Source of the DNA: Planctomycetota bacterium
GTDB lineage: Bacteria > Planctomycetota > UBA1135 > GCA-002686595
Direction: 5' to 3'
DNA: 64,000 nt
Assembly: GCA_016779225.1 (NCBI GenBank)
Contig: JADHNZ010000003.1
Coordinates: 39,997 to 103,996 of the forward strand
Position 1 is the first letter of the stretch. Every line of letters begins with the position of its first letter. A program made the position numbers and the translations under genes. Positions 7,050-14,854 of the stretch are shown piece after piece. A model generated the notes under the pieces. The model saw nothing but the letters and a program-made list of their open reading frames with translations. It had not been told where the DNA came from and did no database searches.

Positions 7050-9351
7050 GGCAGACCTCCTTGCGCAGGCCCCCTCGCGCCAGGTCCATGAGCCCCGGGA
7101 CCAGTCCTACCCAGCGCGGCCTCATCCGGTAGACGAGCGCGAGCCGCAGGGCCGTCGAGCGCTCGTAGAACTCGAGCGCGATGGGGTCGAGGACGCCGCC
7201 CGTAGCGTCGTGCCCCTCAAGGAGGGCAGCGCGCGCGCTCCAGGCCTCCTCCACCGAGCCTCGTCCCTGCCACGCCCGCAGCACCAGGTGGACGCCGAGG
7301 TTGCCGAGGTCGAGCTCCGGGGCGCCGGCGCTCAGCAGGTCGAGGTCGAGGAGCAGGATCGAGCCGTCCCCCGCCTGCAGGAGCTGGCCGTCGTGCAGGT
7401 CCCGATGCACCGCGGTCCAGACCGGCACGGCCGGCAGGAGGTCGGTCAGGTCCACATGGACGCGCTCGATCCCCAGGGGCAGGTCGAGGCCTGCAAGGGC
7501 CTGGCGCATGCCGAGGGTCTCGATGACCTGCAGCTCGTCCTCGGGCCCGTGACGGGGCAGGTCCTGGTGCGGCACGAGCCGCTGCAGGTCCGCGATGGCC
7601 GCCCCCACGGCACGCCAGGCAGACGCGTGGCCAAGCTCCAGGGGGCTCCCCGTGCTCCACGCGAACTCCACCAGGCCCTCGCGGCGATCGGCACCCAGGA
7701 CCTCGGGCACCCGCAGGGTCGCGGCCTGCTCCGCCGCCGCCGCACAGCGCGCGAAGCGATCCAGCAGGACATCGAGCTTCTTGGGGCGCACGGCCTTCAC
7801 CGCTCGCGAGCGGTCCGCGCTGCGCCAGGCCGCCCGTCGCCCGGGCCGCCACGCCAGCAGCTCACCCTCTCCGAGCGCGGTCCGCCCGGGCAGGGCCTCG
7901 TCGTCCTCGAAGCACAGCGGCTCCCACTCACCGTCCAGAGGGCGGCCGTGGAAGGTGCGGCCGCTGGCAGCCTCGACCTCCAGGACGAGGCGTCCGCTCT
8001 TCTGAGCCTCGGCACGAACCACCGCGTCTCCATCCACGCCCTCGGGGAGCGGGATGCCCAGGCTCCCCACCGGGGTCAGCCGCGCAAGGTGCTCCAGGCG
8101 GCGGGCGTCGTCGAGCAGGGCACGGGCGCACGCCTCGGCCCCCTCCTCCATCCTGCGCAGGGTGTTGGCCGCGCGCACGATGCAGGCCCGCAGCAGCAGC
8201 TGGTCGATGCGCCGTGAGCTGAGGGGCTGGCCGCCAGCCGCGGCGTAGGCCTCGAGGAGCAGGTCCCGCGCGCGCGAGGTGGGGCCACCATCCAGGTGCA
8301 GGTCCATGAGCCAGTCGGCCACATCCTCCTCCGGCTCTCCACCTCGCAGCGCGTCGAGGTCGAGCAGCACCAGCTCGCCCTCGGGCGTCTCGAGCCACTG
8401 GCCCGCGTGCTGGTCGCCGTGAATGAGGCAGCGCGCGCGCGAGGGCGGAACGCTGGTCAAGAGGCGCACCGCCTCCTCGTGCAGGTCGGGGTCGAGCCGG
8501 GCGAGCAGGCTCAGGTCGGGGCTCGGCGCAGAGGCCTCCAGCTCGCCGCAGCCGCGGCGGTGCAGCAGGGCCAGGGCACGCCCGACCCGCGGCGCGGCCT
8601 CGAGGGTGTCACCCGCCAGGGGCTGGCCCTCGACCCACTCCTCGAGCAGGATCCCCGCCTCCTCGTCCACGCCAAGCAGGCGCGGCGTGCGCGGACCCTC
8701 CGCAGCCCCGAGCAGCGCCCTGGCCTCGACCACCTTGCGGGCCTCCTCCGGCTCGAGGACCCGAACGCCGACGCGACGCGAGGAGCGCTGCCCCTCGGGC
8801 CCCTTGAGCGACAGGTGAGCGACCATCACGGCCCTGCGCTCGGGCTTGTAGCGCAGGGGCTCGAAGTGCGAGCGACGCCGCCGAACATCATGCGGCGCGA
8901 ACAGGTCCAGCTCCTTGATCCAGCGGATCGTCCGCTTGTCATCCAGCGCCCGCTCGAGGCCGCGCAGGACCCGGTCCCGCGGGAAGGCGACGAGCTGTGC
9001 GCCATCCGCGAGCAGCACGGCCGGGCGCAGGCGATGCTCGAGCGCCGCACGCCAGGGGCGCGCTGCCAGGCTCGCCTCGTGGCGGCGGGCCTTGCCCGAG
9101 AGGTGCTTCTTCCAGGTCACCCAGCGCTCGTGTCCGTCGGCCCAGCGCACCGCATAGCAGGTGGCCGCCGCGACCCCGAGCTTCCAGCGCGCGTGGACCT
9201 GGCTGATCTCGACCGGGGGCTCGCTGCCGGGCGCGAGCATCAGCTCGGACACGAGCCGCAGGATCTCCAACTCGGTCGGGGGGACCAGCTCCCCGTCCCC
9301 CATGCGGGCCGGCAGGTGCCGGTCCCGATCCCGTGCACGCAGCCCGGTCAT
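7042..9351 (-). CDS. Double phosphotransferase: two tandem APH/choline-kinase-like domains
   Basis: 769 residues made of two complete aminoglycoside-phosphotransferase-fold kinase domains. The first has its catalytic loop at about residue 310 as CLIHGDQHAGQW followed by VLLDLDAL; the second, near residue 647, reads TAVHRDLHDGQLL followed by ILLLDLDLL. Both keep the catalytic Asp (HGD/HRD) and the metal-binding DLD, so neither looks dead. Enzymes of this fold phosphorylate small hydroxylated molecules such as sugars, choline, ethanolamine or homoserine; none of the residues seen here indicates which. The protein is cytosolic. Start ATG overlaps the ABC gene stop (ATGA), so translation is coupled. 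Its place between an exporter and an outer-membrane porin suggests a modification step on the glycan or its precursor. Confidence 0.82.
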   Translation of the reverse strand: MTGLRARDRDRHLPARMGDGELVPPTELEILRLVSELMLAPGSEPPVEISQVHARWKLGVAAATCYAVRWADGHERWVTWKKHLSGKARRHEASLAARPWRAALEHRLRPAVLLADGAQLVAFPRDRVLRGLERALDDKRTIRWIKELDLFAPHDVRRRRSHFEPLRYKPERRAVMVAHLSLKGPEGQRSSRRVGVRVLEPEEARKVVEARALLGAAEGPRTPRLLGVDEEAGILLEEWVEGQPLAGDTLEAAPRVGRALALLHRRGCGELEASAPSPDLSLLARLDPDLHEEAVRLLTSVPPSRARCLIHGDQHAGQWLETPEGELVLLDLDALRGGEPEEDVADWLMDLHLDGGPTSRARDLLLEAYAAAGGQPLSSRRIDQLLLRACIVRAANTLRRMEEGAEACARALLDDARRLEHLARLTPVGSLGIPLPEGVDGDAVVRAEAQKSGRLVLEVEAASGRTFHGRPLDGEWEPLCFEDDEALPGRTALGEGELLAWRPGRRAAWRSADRSRAVKAVRPKKLDVLLDRFARCAAAAEQAATLRVPEVLGADRREGLVEFAWSTGSPLELGHASAWRAVGAAIADLQRLVPHQDLPRHGPEDELQVIETLGMRQALAGLDLPLGIERVHVDLTDLLPAVPVWTAVHRDLHDGQLLQAGDGSILLLDLDLLSAGAPELDLGNLGVHLVLRAWQGRGSVEEAWSARAALLEGHDATGGVLDPIALEFYERSTALRLALVYRMRPRWVGLVPGLMDLARGGLRKEVCLA

Positions 9352-11138
9352 GACGCCCGCACGGCGGCGCCGCCGTCCCCGAAGTCCTCGCGATACTCCG
9401 CGCTCGCGCGCGCAAGCTCCTGGTGCGAGCCGGACAGGACGGGCGCGCCCTCACGCACCCACACGACCTGGTCGAACCCGTCGAGGTGCTCCTGGTCGTG
9501 GGTGACGACGATCACGATCGCGCGCTCGGCGCGGGCCCTGAGGGCGTTGAACACATGGCGGGCCGCCGCTGCGTCGAGGCCTGCAAAGGGCTCGTCCACC
9601 ACCAGGACCCCCGCCTCGCGCAGGAAGGCCCGCGCAAGGCACAGCCGCCTGCGCTGGCCTCCAGAGAGTCCAAGGCCCGAGGAGCCCAGCACCGTGTCGA
9701 GCCCGTCGGGCATGGCGTCCACCACGCTGCGCGCGTAGGCGTCCTCGAGGGCCCGCTCCAGAGCCGCGTCGTCAGCCTCGGGCGCGGCGAGGAGCAGGTT
9801 CTCCCGCACGCTGGTCCCGAACAGGACCGCGTCCTGGAGGGCCGCGGCGAGGCCCTCTCGGAGGGCGTCGAGCCGGTACGAGGGCAGGGGCTCACCGTCC
9901 AGGAGCACGCGCCCCTCGGTCGGATCCATGAGCCGCAGCAGGAGGGCGATCAGGGTGCTCTTGCCTGCACCGCTCGCGCCGATCAGGGCCGTCAGCTCAC
10001 CGCGCCGGAAGCACGCATCCACCCCCTGCAGGGCGACGCGACCGTCGGGGTAGGCGTACTGCACGCCCTGGAGCTCCACCTGCTTGGGATGGGCGGCGGG
10101 CTCGCGGGTGCCCTGGTTCTCGCGCACGGGGGAGCGCTCGGCCATCACCTCGAGCAGGCGCTCGGCGCAGGCCACCCCCTTGGCCACGCGTGCCTGGTGC
10201 TTGGCCGCGGCGCGCGCCGGCTTGAGGAGGCCGCGCACATACGACATGAACACCAGCAGTTCGCCCGGGCTGAGCGCGCCGTCCAGGACACGCTGGCCAC
10301 CCAGGGCCAGGGTCACGGCCACGCCCAGGGTCAGGAGCGACTCCACCGAGGCCGACAGGCGCGCCGCCGCCCGAGCCGCCTTGAGCTCCGCCCGCGCGCT
10401 GCGCCGGTTATCGCGCGCGAAGCGGTGTGCGATCTCCTCCTCGCGGCCGAGGGACTGGACCAGGGTCACGGCCCCCACGGCCTCGCCAAGGAAGTCGGCC
10501 AGGGCGCCCTCCTTGCGGCGCTGCTTGCGAATCGCCACCGACAGTCGCCGCGAGAGCACGCGCACGACGATGCCGAGGGCGGGCACCAGCGCCATCAGGG
10601 TCAGGGTCAGGCCGGCATCCACGCGCACCATCACGGCCAGGACCACCAGGGCGTGCAGGCTGCGGGCGAGGAGGTTCGTCGAGGCCTCGACCAGCATGGT
10701 CTTGACCATCGGAGCATCCCCCATGAGGCGCATCAGCAGGTCGCCGCTGCGCTGCTCGCCGTGGAAGGCCGGCGGCAGCTCGAGCAGCCGGCGGAACAGG
10801 AGCATCCGCAAGGCGCGCGTGACCCGGTGCCCAACGCGAGCGATCAGCAGGTTGGCGGCGTACTCCGCCACCACCCGTGCGAGGACGACTCCGAGGAGGA
10901 CTGCCGCGCAGAGGAGCAGCAGGCGCGTGCCCTCGTCCTCCACTGCAGCGCCTCCGAGCACCGGAGAGAGCACGCGGTCGAACGCCACCTGCATGGGCCA
11001 GGGCTGCAGCACCGACAGCCCCACCACGAGCAGCTGCAGCCCGACGGCTGCAGCAAGGGCCGCGCGATGCGGCGTCAAGACAAAGGCGAGCCGACTTCCG
11101 ACGCGCCATGCCTCCAGGGTCCGCGCCAGGGCCTTCAT
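9348..11138 (-). CDS. ABC exporter, fused permease and ATPase (MsbA/lipid-linked type)
   Basis: 596 residues, the normal size of a half-transporter that works as a homodimer. The first ~320 residues form six membrane helices (for example AALAAAVGLQLLVVGLSVL and RLLLLCAAVLLGVVLARVV). The C-terminal ATPase has Walker A GASGAGKST, Q-loop AALQDAVLFG, signature GLSGGQRRR, Walker B VLVVDEP and H-loop VTHDQ. Family members export lipid-linked glycans, lipid A, glycolipids or peptides. Overlapping start/stop codons with the glycosyltransferase upstream and the double kinase downstream place it as the inner-membrane step of the same pathway. A peptide or drug exporter is the alternative, less likely given the neighbours. 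Confidence 0.92.
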   Translation of the reverse strand: MKALARTLEAWRVGSRLAFVLTPHRAALAAAVGLQLLVVGLSVLQPWPMQVAFDRVLSPVLGGAAVEDEGTRLLLLCAAVLLGVVLARVVAEYAANLLIARVGHRVTRALRMLLFRRLLELPPAFHGEQRSGDLLMRLMGDAPMVKTMLVEASTNLLARSLHALVVLAVMVRVDAGLTLTLMALVPALGIVVRVLSRRLSVAIRKQRRKEGALADFLGEAVGAVTLVQSLGREEEIAHRFARDNRRSARAELKAARAAARLSASVESLLTLGVAVTLALGGQRVLDGALSPGELLVFMSYVRGLLKPARAAAKHQARVAKGVACAERLLEVMAERSPVRENQGTREPAAHPKQVELQGVQYAYPDGRVALQGVDACFRRGELTALIGASGAGKSTLIALLLRLMDPTEGRVLLDGEPLPSYRLDALREGLAAALQDAVLFGTSVRENLLLAAPEADDAALERALEDAYARSVVDAMPDGLDTVLGSSGLGLSGGQRRRLCLARAFLREAGVLVVDEPFAGLDAAAARHVFNALRARAERAIVIVVTHDQEHLDGFDQVVWVREGAPVLSGSHQELARASAEYREDFGDGGAAVRAS

Positions 11139-12187
11139 CCCCCAGCCCCCAGGCGCAGGAGGACATCCCGCGCGATCCAGTCCCAGCCATGGCGCTTCGC
11201 CTCGGCCAGGGCCGCCGCCGCCAGCTGGTCCCGGCGCGCAGGATCACGCGCCAGCCCGAGCAGGCGCTCCGCCAGGGCGGCCTCGTCACCGGGCGGATAG
11301 ACCTCGCCCGCACGACCACCGAGGACCGCGAGGGGCAGGTCACCCAGGTCCGGGACCACGGGGACGAGGCCCATTGCCATAGCCTCGCGCAGCTTGAGCG
11401 GCGAGAACCAGGCAGCCTCGCGGCTGGAGTGGGCCAGGGCGATCACATCGCAGGCACCCACGCGCCACGCGACCCGCTCCGGCTCGCACCAGCCCGCGAG
11501 CCGCACCGCCTCGGCCGGCAGGGCCGCGCAGGCCTCCTCGAAGTCTCCCTTGCCCACGCACACGAGCACCAGTGGCGCGCCCAGCGCGCGCGCGCGCGCA
11601 GCGGCCCGCGCCAGCAGCGGCAGGTCGTGCCAGGGGCGCAGGCGACCGTGGAAGACCAGGGCCAGGTCACCCTCCGCAAGCTCCAGCTCCGCGCGTGCGC
11701 GTGCGCGCTCGGCGAGGGGCGCGAAGGTGTCCAGGTCGACCCCGTTGGAGTGCACGCGGGTCGCGCTCGCGCGCGCCCCCAGCTCCTCCACATAGCTCAG
11801 CAGCGGGCGAGAGACCACGGAGACCAGGGTCGCTCCCTCGAAGGCGCGCTTCCAGGCTCGGTGCACCTCCTCGCCGACCGCGGAGCCGCGGTAGCGCTCC
11901 TCCTCGCGGTCCAGGGGTGAGTTGACCTCGAGGCCGTGGGCGATGCCGCGCTCCTGGGCCCAGGCCGCAATGGGGCCCGTCCCGAGGGAGAAGCGCTCGT
12001 AGACCGCGTCCAGGGCGCCTGCCTCCTCGAGGCGAGCGATGGCGCGCGCCGGATCAGGCTCCTCCACCCGAAGGACCTCGGCACCCTGACGCGCGAAGGC
12101 CTCGCAGAGGCGCGCGACATGCACCGCGGCCCCCTTCTCTCCACCAGACCGGATGCCCGGATCCTGGTGCACGAAGGCGATCCTCAC
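11135..12187 (-). CDS. Glycosyltransferase family 4-like
   Basis: 350 residues with the GT-B fold: an N-terminal acceptor half beginning MRIAFVHQDPGIRSGGEKGA and a C-terminal nucleotide-sugar half with LVFHGRLRPWHDLPLLARAA (the usual VGRL...KG region) and the donor-site pattern around WFSPLKLREAMAMGLVPVV, corresponding to the E-x7-E motif. The start is taken as the GTG at 12185-12187, which overlaps the previous gene's TGA (GTGA); the frame is open for 80 more codons upstream but that part is antisense-like filler. It ends with an ATGA overlap into the ABC gene. Cytosolic, uses an NDP-sugar; sugar and acceptor unknown. Confidence 0.88.
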   Translation of the reverse strand: MRIAFVHQDPGIRSGGEKGAAVHVARLCEAFARQGAEVLRVEEPDPARAIARLEEAGALDAVYERFSLGTGPIAAWAQERGIAHGLEVNSPLDREEERYRGSAVGEEVHRAWKRAFEGATLVSVVSRPLLSYVEELGARASATRVHSNGVDLDTFAPLAERARARAELELAEGDLALVFHGRLRPWHDLPLLARAAARARALGAPLVLVCVGKGDFEEACAALPAEAVRLAGWCEPERVAWRVGACDVIALAHSSREAAWFSPLKLREAMAMGLVPVVPDLGDLPLAVLGGRAGEVYPPGDEAALAERLLGLARDPARRDQLAAAALAEAKRHGWDWIARDVLLRLGAGG

Positions 12188-13407
12188 GCCTCTCTCCCGG
12201 CCACGCAGGCCTCCTGCCACCCCTTGAGGGTCTGCGCGATCGTGGGGCCATTGAAGTGAGTGAGCGCGTGGGCGCGTCCCTCCTCGGACAGCCTGGCCCT
12301 CTCCTCGGAGGAGCCCAGGAGCTCGAGCAAGGCGCTCGCCAGCGCGTCGCTGTCCTCCTCCGGCACGAGCCGTCCGACGCGGCCCTGGTCGAGGATCTCC
12401 GGGATACCGGTCACGGGCGTGGACACGCACGGCAACCCGCAGCCCAGGGCCTCGAGCAGCACGGTCGGGAGGGCGTCGCGGTTCCCGTCGTCCCCCACCC
12501 GGCAGGGCAGCGCGAACACGGTCGCGCGCTGCATCAGCGCGAGCACCTCACCCTGATGGAGCGCGCCCTCGAGGCGCACGAAGGCTCCGGCGTCGCGCTC
12601 TTGAATGCGTGCCTCGAGCGCCTCGCGGGCATCGCCCTGGCCCACGATGACGCAGCGCGCTGCCGGCCGCGCGGCGCGAACCTGCACCATGGCGTCAACG
12701 AGCAGGTCGAGGCCCTTCTTCTCCACGAGCCGCCCCACGGAGAGGACCAGGTCCTCCTCGCGCGGGGCGTCGCCGGGCTGGAAGTGCTCCAGGTCGATGC
12801 CGTTGAAGAGCTTGCGCAGGCGCGGCTGGGCAGCCTCGCCGAGGAACCCGCGCAGGTGCTCGAGGTTGGCCTCGCAGACGGTGGTGGTGAACGAGCTGTC
12901 GGCGACGATCCGCGTCAGGAGGCGCGGGTCCACCGTCGAGCGGTAGATGTCCTTCGCGTGGGCCGTGATGCTGTAGGTCGGGCCGCCGAGCTGGTGCACC
13001 AGGTGCGCGACGATGGCGGACTCGGTGGCGAAGTGGACATGCAGGTGCTGCACGCCAAGGTCACGCGTGCGGTCCAGGACATGGAGGGCCTCCCCCACCA
13101 GGCGGCCGATGCGCGGCAGCCCGAACTCCTGCAGGGGACGCACCACCGGACCCAGGGCCTCGAGCAGGCCTGCCGCCTCGGGGTCGAACACGCGCGACCA
13201 GGGATCCAGCTCCGACCGTGAGGGCAGCAGCTCGACCTCGGCCCGCAGGCCCTCGAGCGCGGGGTGACGAGGCTCGTCGTCCGGAGTCCGGCGCGAGAAC
13301 ACGCGCAGCTGAGCGCCGAGGGCCTCCTGCTGGATGAGCTCTCCCAGGATGAAGGTCTCCGACAGGCGCGGGAACTTCTTGAGCAGGTACCCGATCAGAG
13401 GTTGCAT
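12184..13407 (-). CDS. Glycosyltransferase family 4
   Basis: 407 residues, GT-B fold. It opens with MQPLIGYLLKKFPRLSETFI, the classic start of colanic-acid/exopolysaccharide GT4 enzymes (KFPxLSETFI). The middle holds VHFATESAIVAHLVHQL and a HAKDIY box, and the donor half has VLSVGRLVEKKGLDLLVDA, VIVGQGD, then ALPTVLLEALGCGLPCVSTPVTGIPEIL with the E-x7-E motif. Enzymes of this subgroup add sugars retaining the anomeric configuration in surface polysaccharide synthesis. The gene overlaps the upstream one by 13 bp and the downstream one by GTGA. It is the clearest pointer that this operon makes an extracellular or cell-surface glycan. Confidence 0.92.
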   Translation of the reverse strand: MQPLIGYLLKKFPRLSETFILGELIQQEALGAQLRVFSRRTPDDEPRHPALEGLRAEVELLPSRSELDPWSRVFDPEAAGLLEALGPVVRPLQEFGLPRIGRLVGEALHVLDRTRDLGVQHLHVHFATESAIVAHLVHQLGGPTYSITAHAKDIYRSTVDPRLLTRIVADSSFTTTVCEANLEHLRGFLGEAAQPRLRKLFNGIDLEHFQPGDAPREEDLVLSVGRLVEKKGLDLLVDAMVQVRAARPAARCVIVGQGDAREALEARIQERDAGAFVRLEGALHQGEVLALMQRATVFALPCRVGDDGNRDALPTVLLEALGCGLPCVSTPVTGIPEILDQGRVGRLVPEEDSDALASALLELLGSSEERARLSEEGRAHALTHFNGPTIAQTLKGWQEACVAGREA

Positions 13408-14657
13408 GCGTGCCCTCCGAGGGAGTGGACGCGCCCCGAGTCCTCTTCACCCATCAGAGCTCCAAGCAGCTCAGCAGCGCGCTCGGCCCCCCTCAGGTCG
13501 AGCTGCATGCGGGTCGTCCGCCCCTGATCGAGGCAGGCCTCGACCGCGGCGGGGATCTCGGTCATGCCGCTCTTGACCAGGCACTCGGCCAGGCCGAGGG
13601 AGCGGAGCCTCTGAGCGCGGATGAACTGCTCGCGACGGGGCCGGGTGCGCGGGAGGAGCACCGCCGGCGTGTCGGAGTCGAGCAGCTCCGCGCAGGTGTT
13701 GTATCCGGCCATGGAGACCACGGCATCGGCGTTCGCAATGGCGGAGCGCAGCTGGGGGTCGAACTCGGCAACCTCCACGCGATCGAGACCCGCGGCGAGC
13801 TCCCGGATCCGCTCGGACCGCTGGGGGTCCGCGAGGGGACCGGTCACGATGCGCGAGGTCCAGCGCGCCTCGCGCCCGACCAGCGAGCGCAGGTAGGCCT
13901 CGATGCGATCGGCACCGTCGCCACCGCCGCCGGTGGTCACCAGGACCTCCGGCACCTCGCGCGACGCGGCCGGGCTCGAGGCCCGGTGCGGGCGCACGAC
14001 ATAGCCCACATGCTGGACGCGAGAGCGCAGCTCGGGCGGGACCGGGTACTCCTCACGCATGTCGAAGACGCGCGGGTCCCCGTAGACGAGGATGTCCTCG
14101 TAGAGCTCGCGCAGGGCGCGCCGGATCTCGGGCCGACTCCAGTCGCGCGCCACATGCAGGGGCGAGTCGATGATGTCGCGCAGGCCCAGGACGCAGGGGA
14201 CCCCAGCCCGGCGGGCCGCCTCGAGGGTCGGGAGGAGCTCGCCGCCGAGCCCCACGGGCGTGTGGTCCACCAGCAGGAGGTCCGGCTCGAAGGCGTCGAA
14301 GGCCGCCCTCAGCGTCGCACAGCGCAGGTCCAACACCGGCCCGAGGGGGCCTCGCAGCTGGAGGGGCTGGTAGGCGGCGCCACGCTTGGTGACCGCCGGC
14401 AGCTTCAGGACATCGACGCCGTCCGGGAGGGGGAAGTGGGTCGCGCAGGGGGAGCCCGTCGCGATGAGGGTGGAGGCGTGGGGGTAGCGGGCCTGGATGG
14501 CCGCGGCCAGGGTCAGGCAGCGCCTCAGGTGCCCGAGGCCGAACGAGTCGTGCCCATACAGCATCACCCGGGGCCCGCCGAGGGGCTCGGCGGTCGGATC
14601 GACCGTGCTGGAGAAGGTGTGGGGCATGACGAGAGGGCGTGAGGGTCCCGCGTTCAC
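13395..14657 (-). CDS. MurG-like (GT28-fold) glycosyltransferase
   Basis: 420 residues. The N-terminal region has GPRVMLYGHDSFGLGHLRRCLTL, a glycine/His loop seen in UDP-sugar transferases of the MurG/GT28 kind, and the C-terminal half has VLVTTGGGGDG, then ADAVVSMAGYNTCAELLDSDTPAVLLPR, which matches the GGYNT..E donor site of those enzymes. The start could be GTG at 14655-14657 or ATG at 14625-14627; the longer one adds ten residues without obvious signal. It is the first gene of the minus-strand operon and probably supplies an early sugar addition. The 197 bp between its start and the divergent gene at 14855 must hold its promoter. Confidence 0.85.
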   Translation of the reverse strand: MNAGPSRPLVMPHTFSSTVDPTAEPLGGPRVMLYGHDSFGLGHLRRCLTLAAAIQARYPHASTLIATGSPCATHFPLPDGVDVLKLPAVTKRGAAYQPLQLRGPLGPVLDLRCATLRAAFDAFEPDLLLVDHTPVGLGGELLPTLEAARRAGVPCVLGLRDIIDSPLHVARDWSRPEIRRALRELYEDILVYGDPRVFDMREEYPVPPELRSRVQHVGYVVRPHRASSPAASREVPEVLVTTGGGGDGADRIEAYLRSLVGREARWTSRIVTGPLADPQRSERIRELAAGLDRVEVAEFDPQLRSAIANADAVVSMAGYNTCAELLDSDTPAVLLPRTRPRREQFIRAQRLRSLGLAECLVKSGMTEIPAAVEACLDQGRTTRMQLDLRGAERAAELLGALMGEEDSGRVHSLGGHACNL

Positions 14658-14724
14658 GGTCCTTTAGTGCAAGGCTCGTGCCAGGGCTAGGGGGCCGTGG
14701 CAGGGGCCGAGGCCTGTCTAAATT

Positions 14725-14752
14725 CTGGACACTGGGTCCGAAACCTGGACAC
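14725..14752. promoter_or_regulatory. Direct repeat CTGGACAC, 20-bp spacing, in a divergent promoter region
   Basis: Two identical copies of CTGGACAC lie at 14725-14732 and 14745-14752, start-to-start 20 bp, close to two helical turns. They stand between the glycan operon (start 14657, minus) and the secreted protein gene (start 14855, plus), in the only AT-richer stretch of this interval. That arrangement fits a transcription factor dimer site, but there is no direct evidence of which factor. Confidence 0.3.
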
Positions 14753-14854
14753 GCATCCGGTTCGTGAGGGGGGTATCAAGAGTTTGTGGCCCATGGCACG
14801 GGGGTTGCGCTGGACCTTCCAGCCGACCGCCCCGGAATGGCTCACCTCTCTCCG

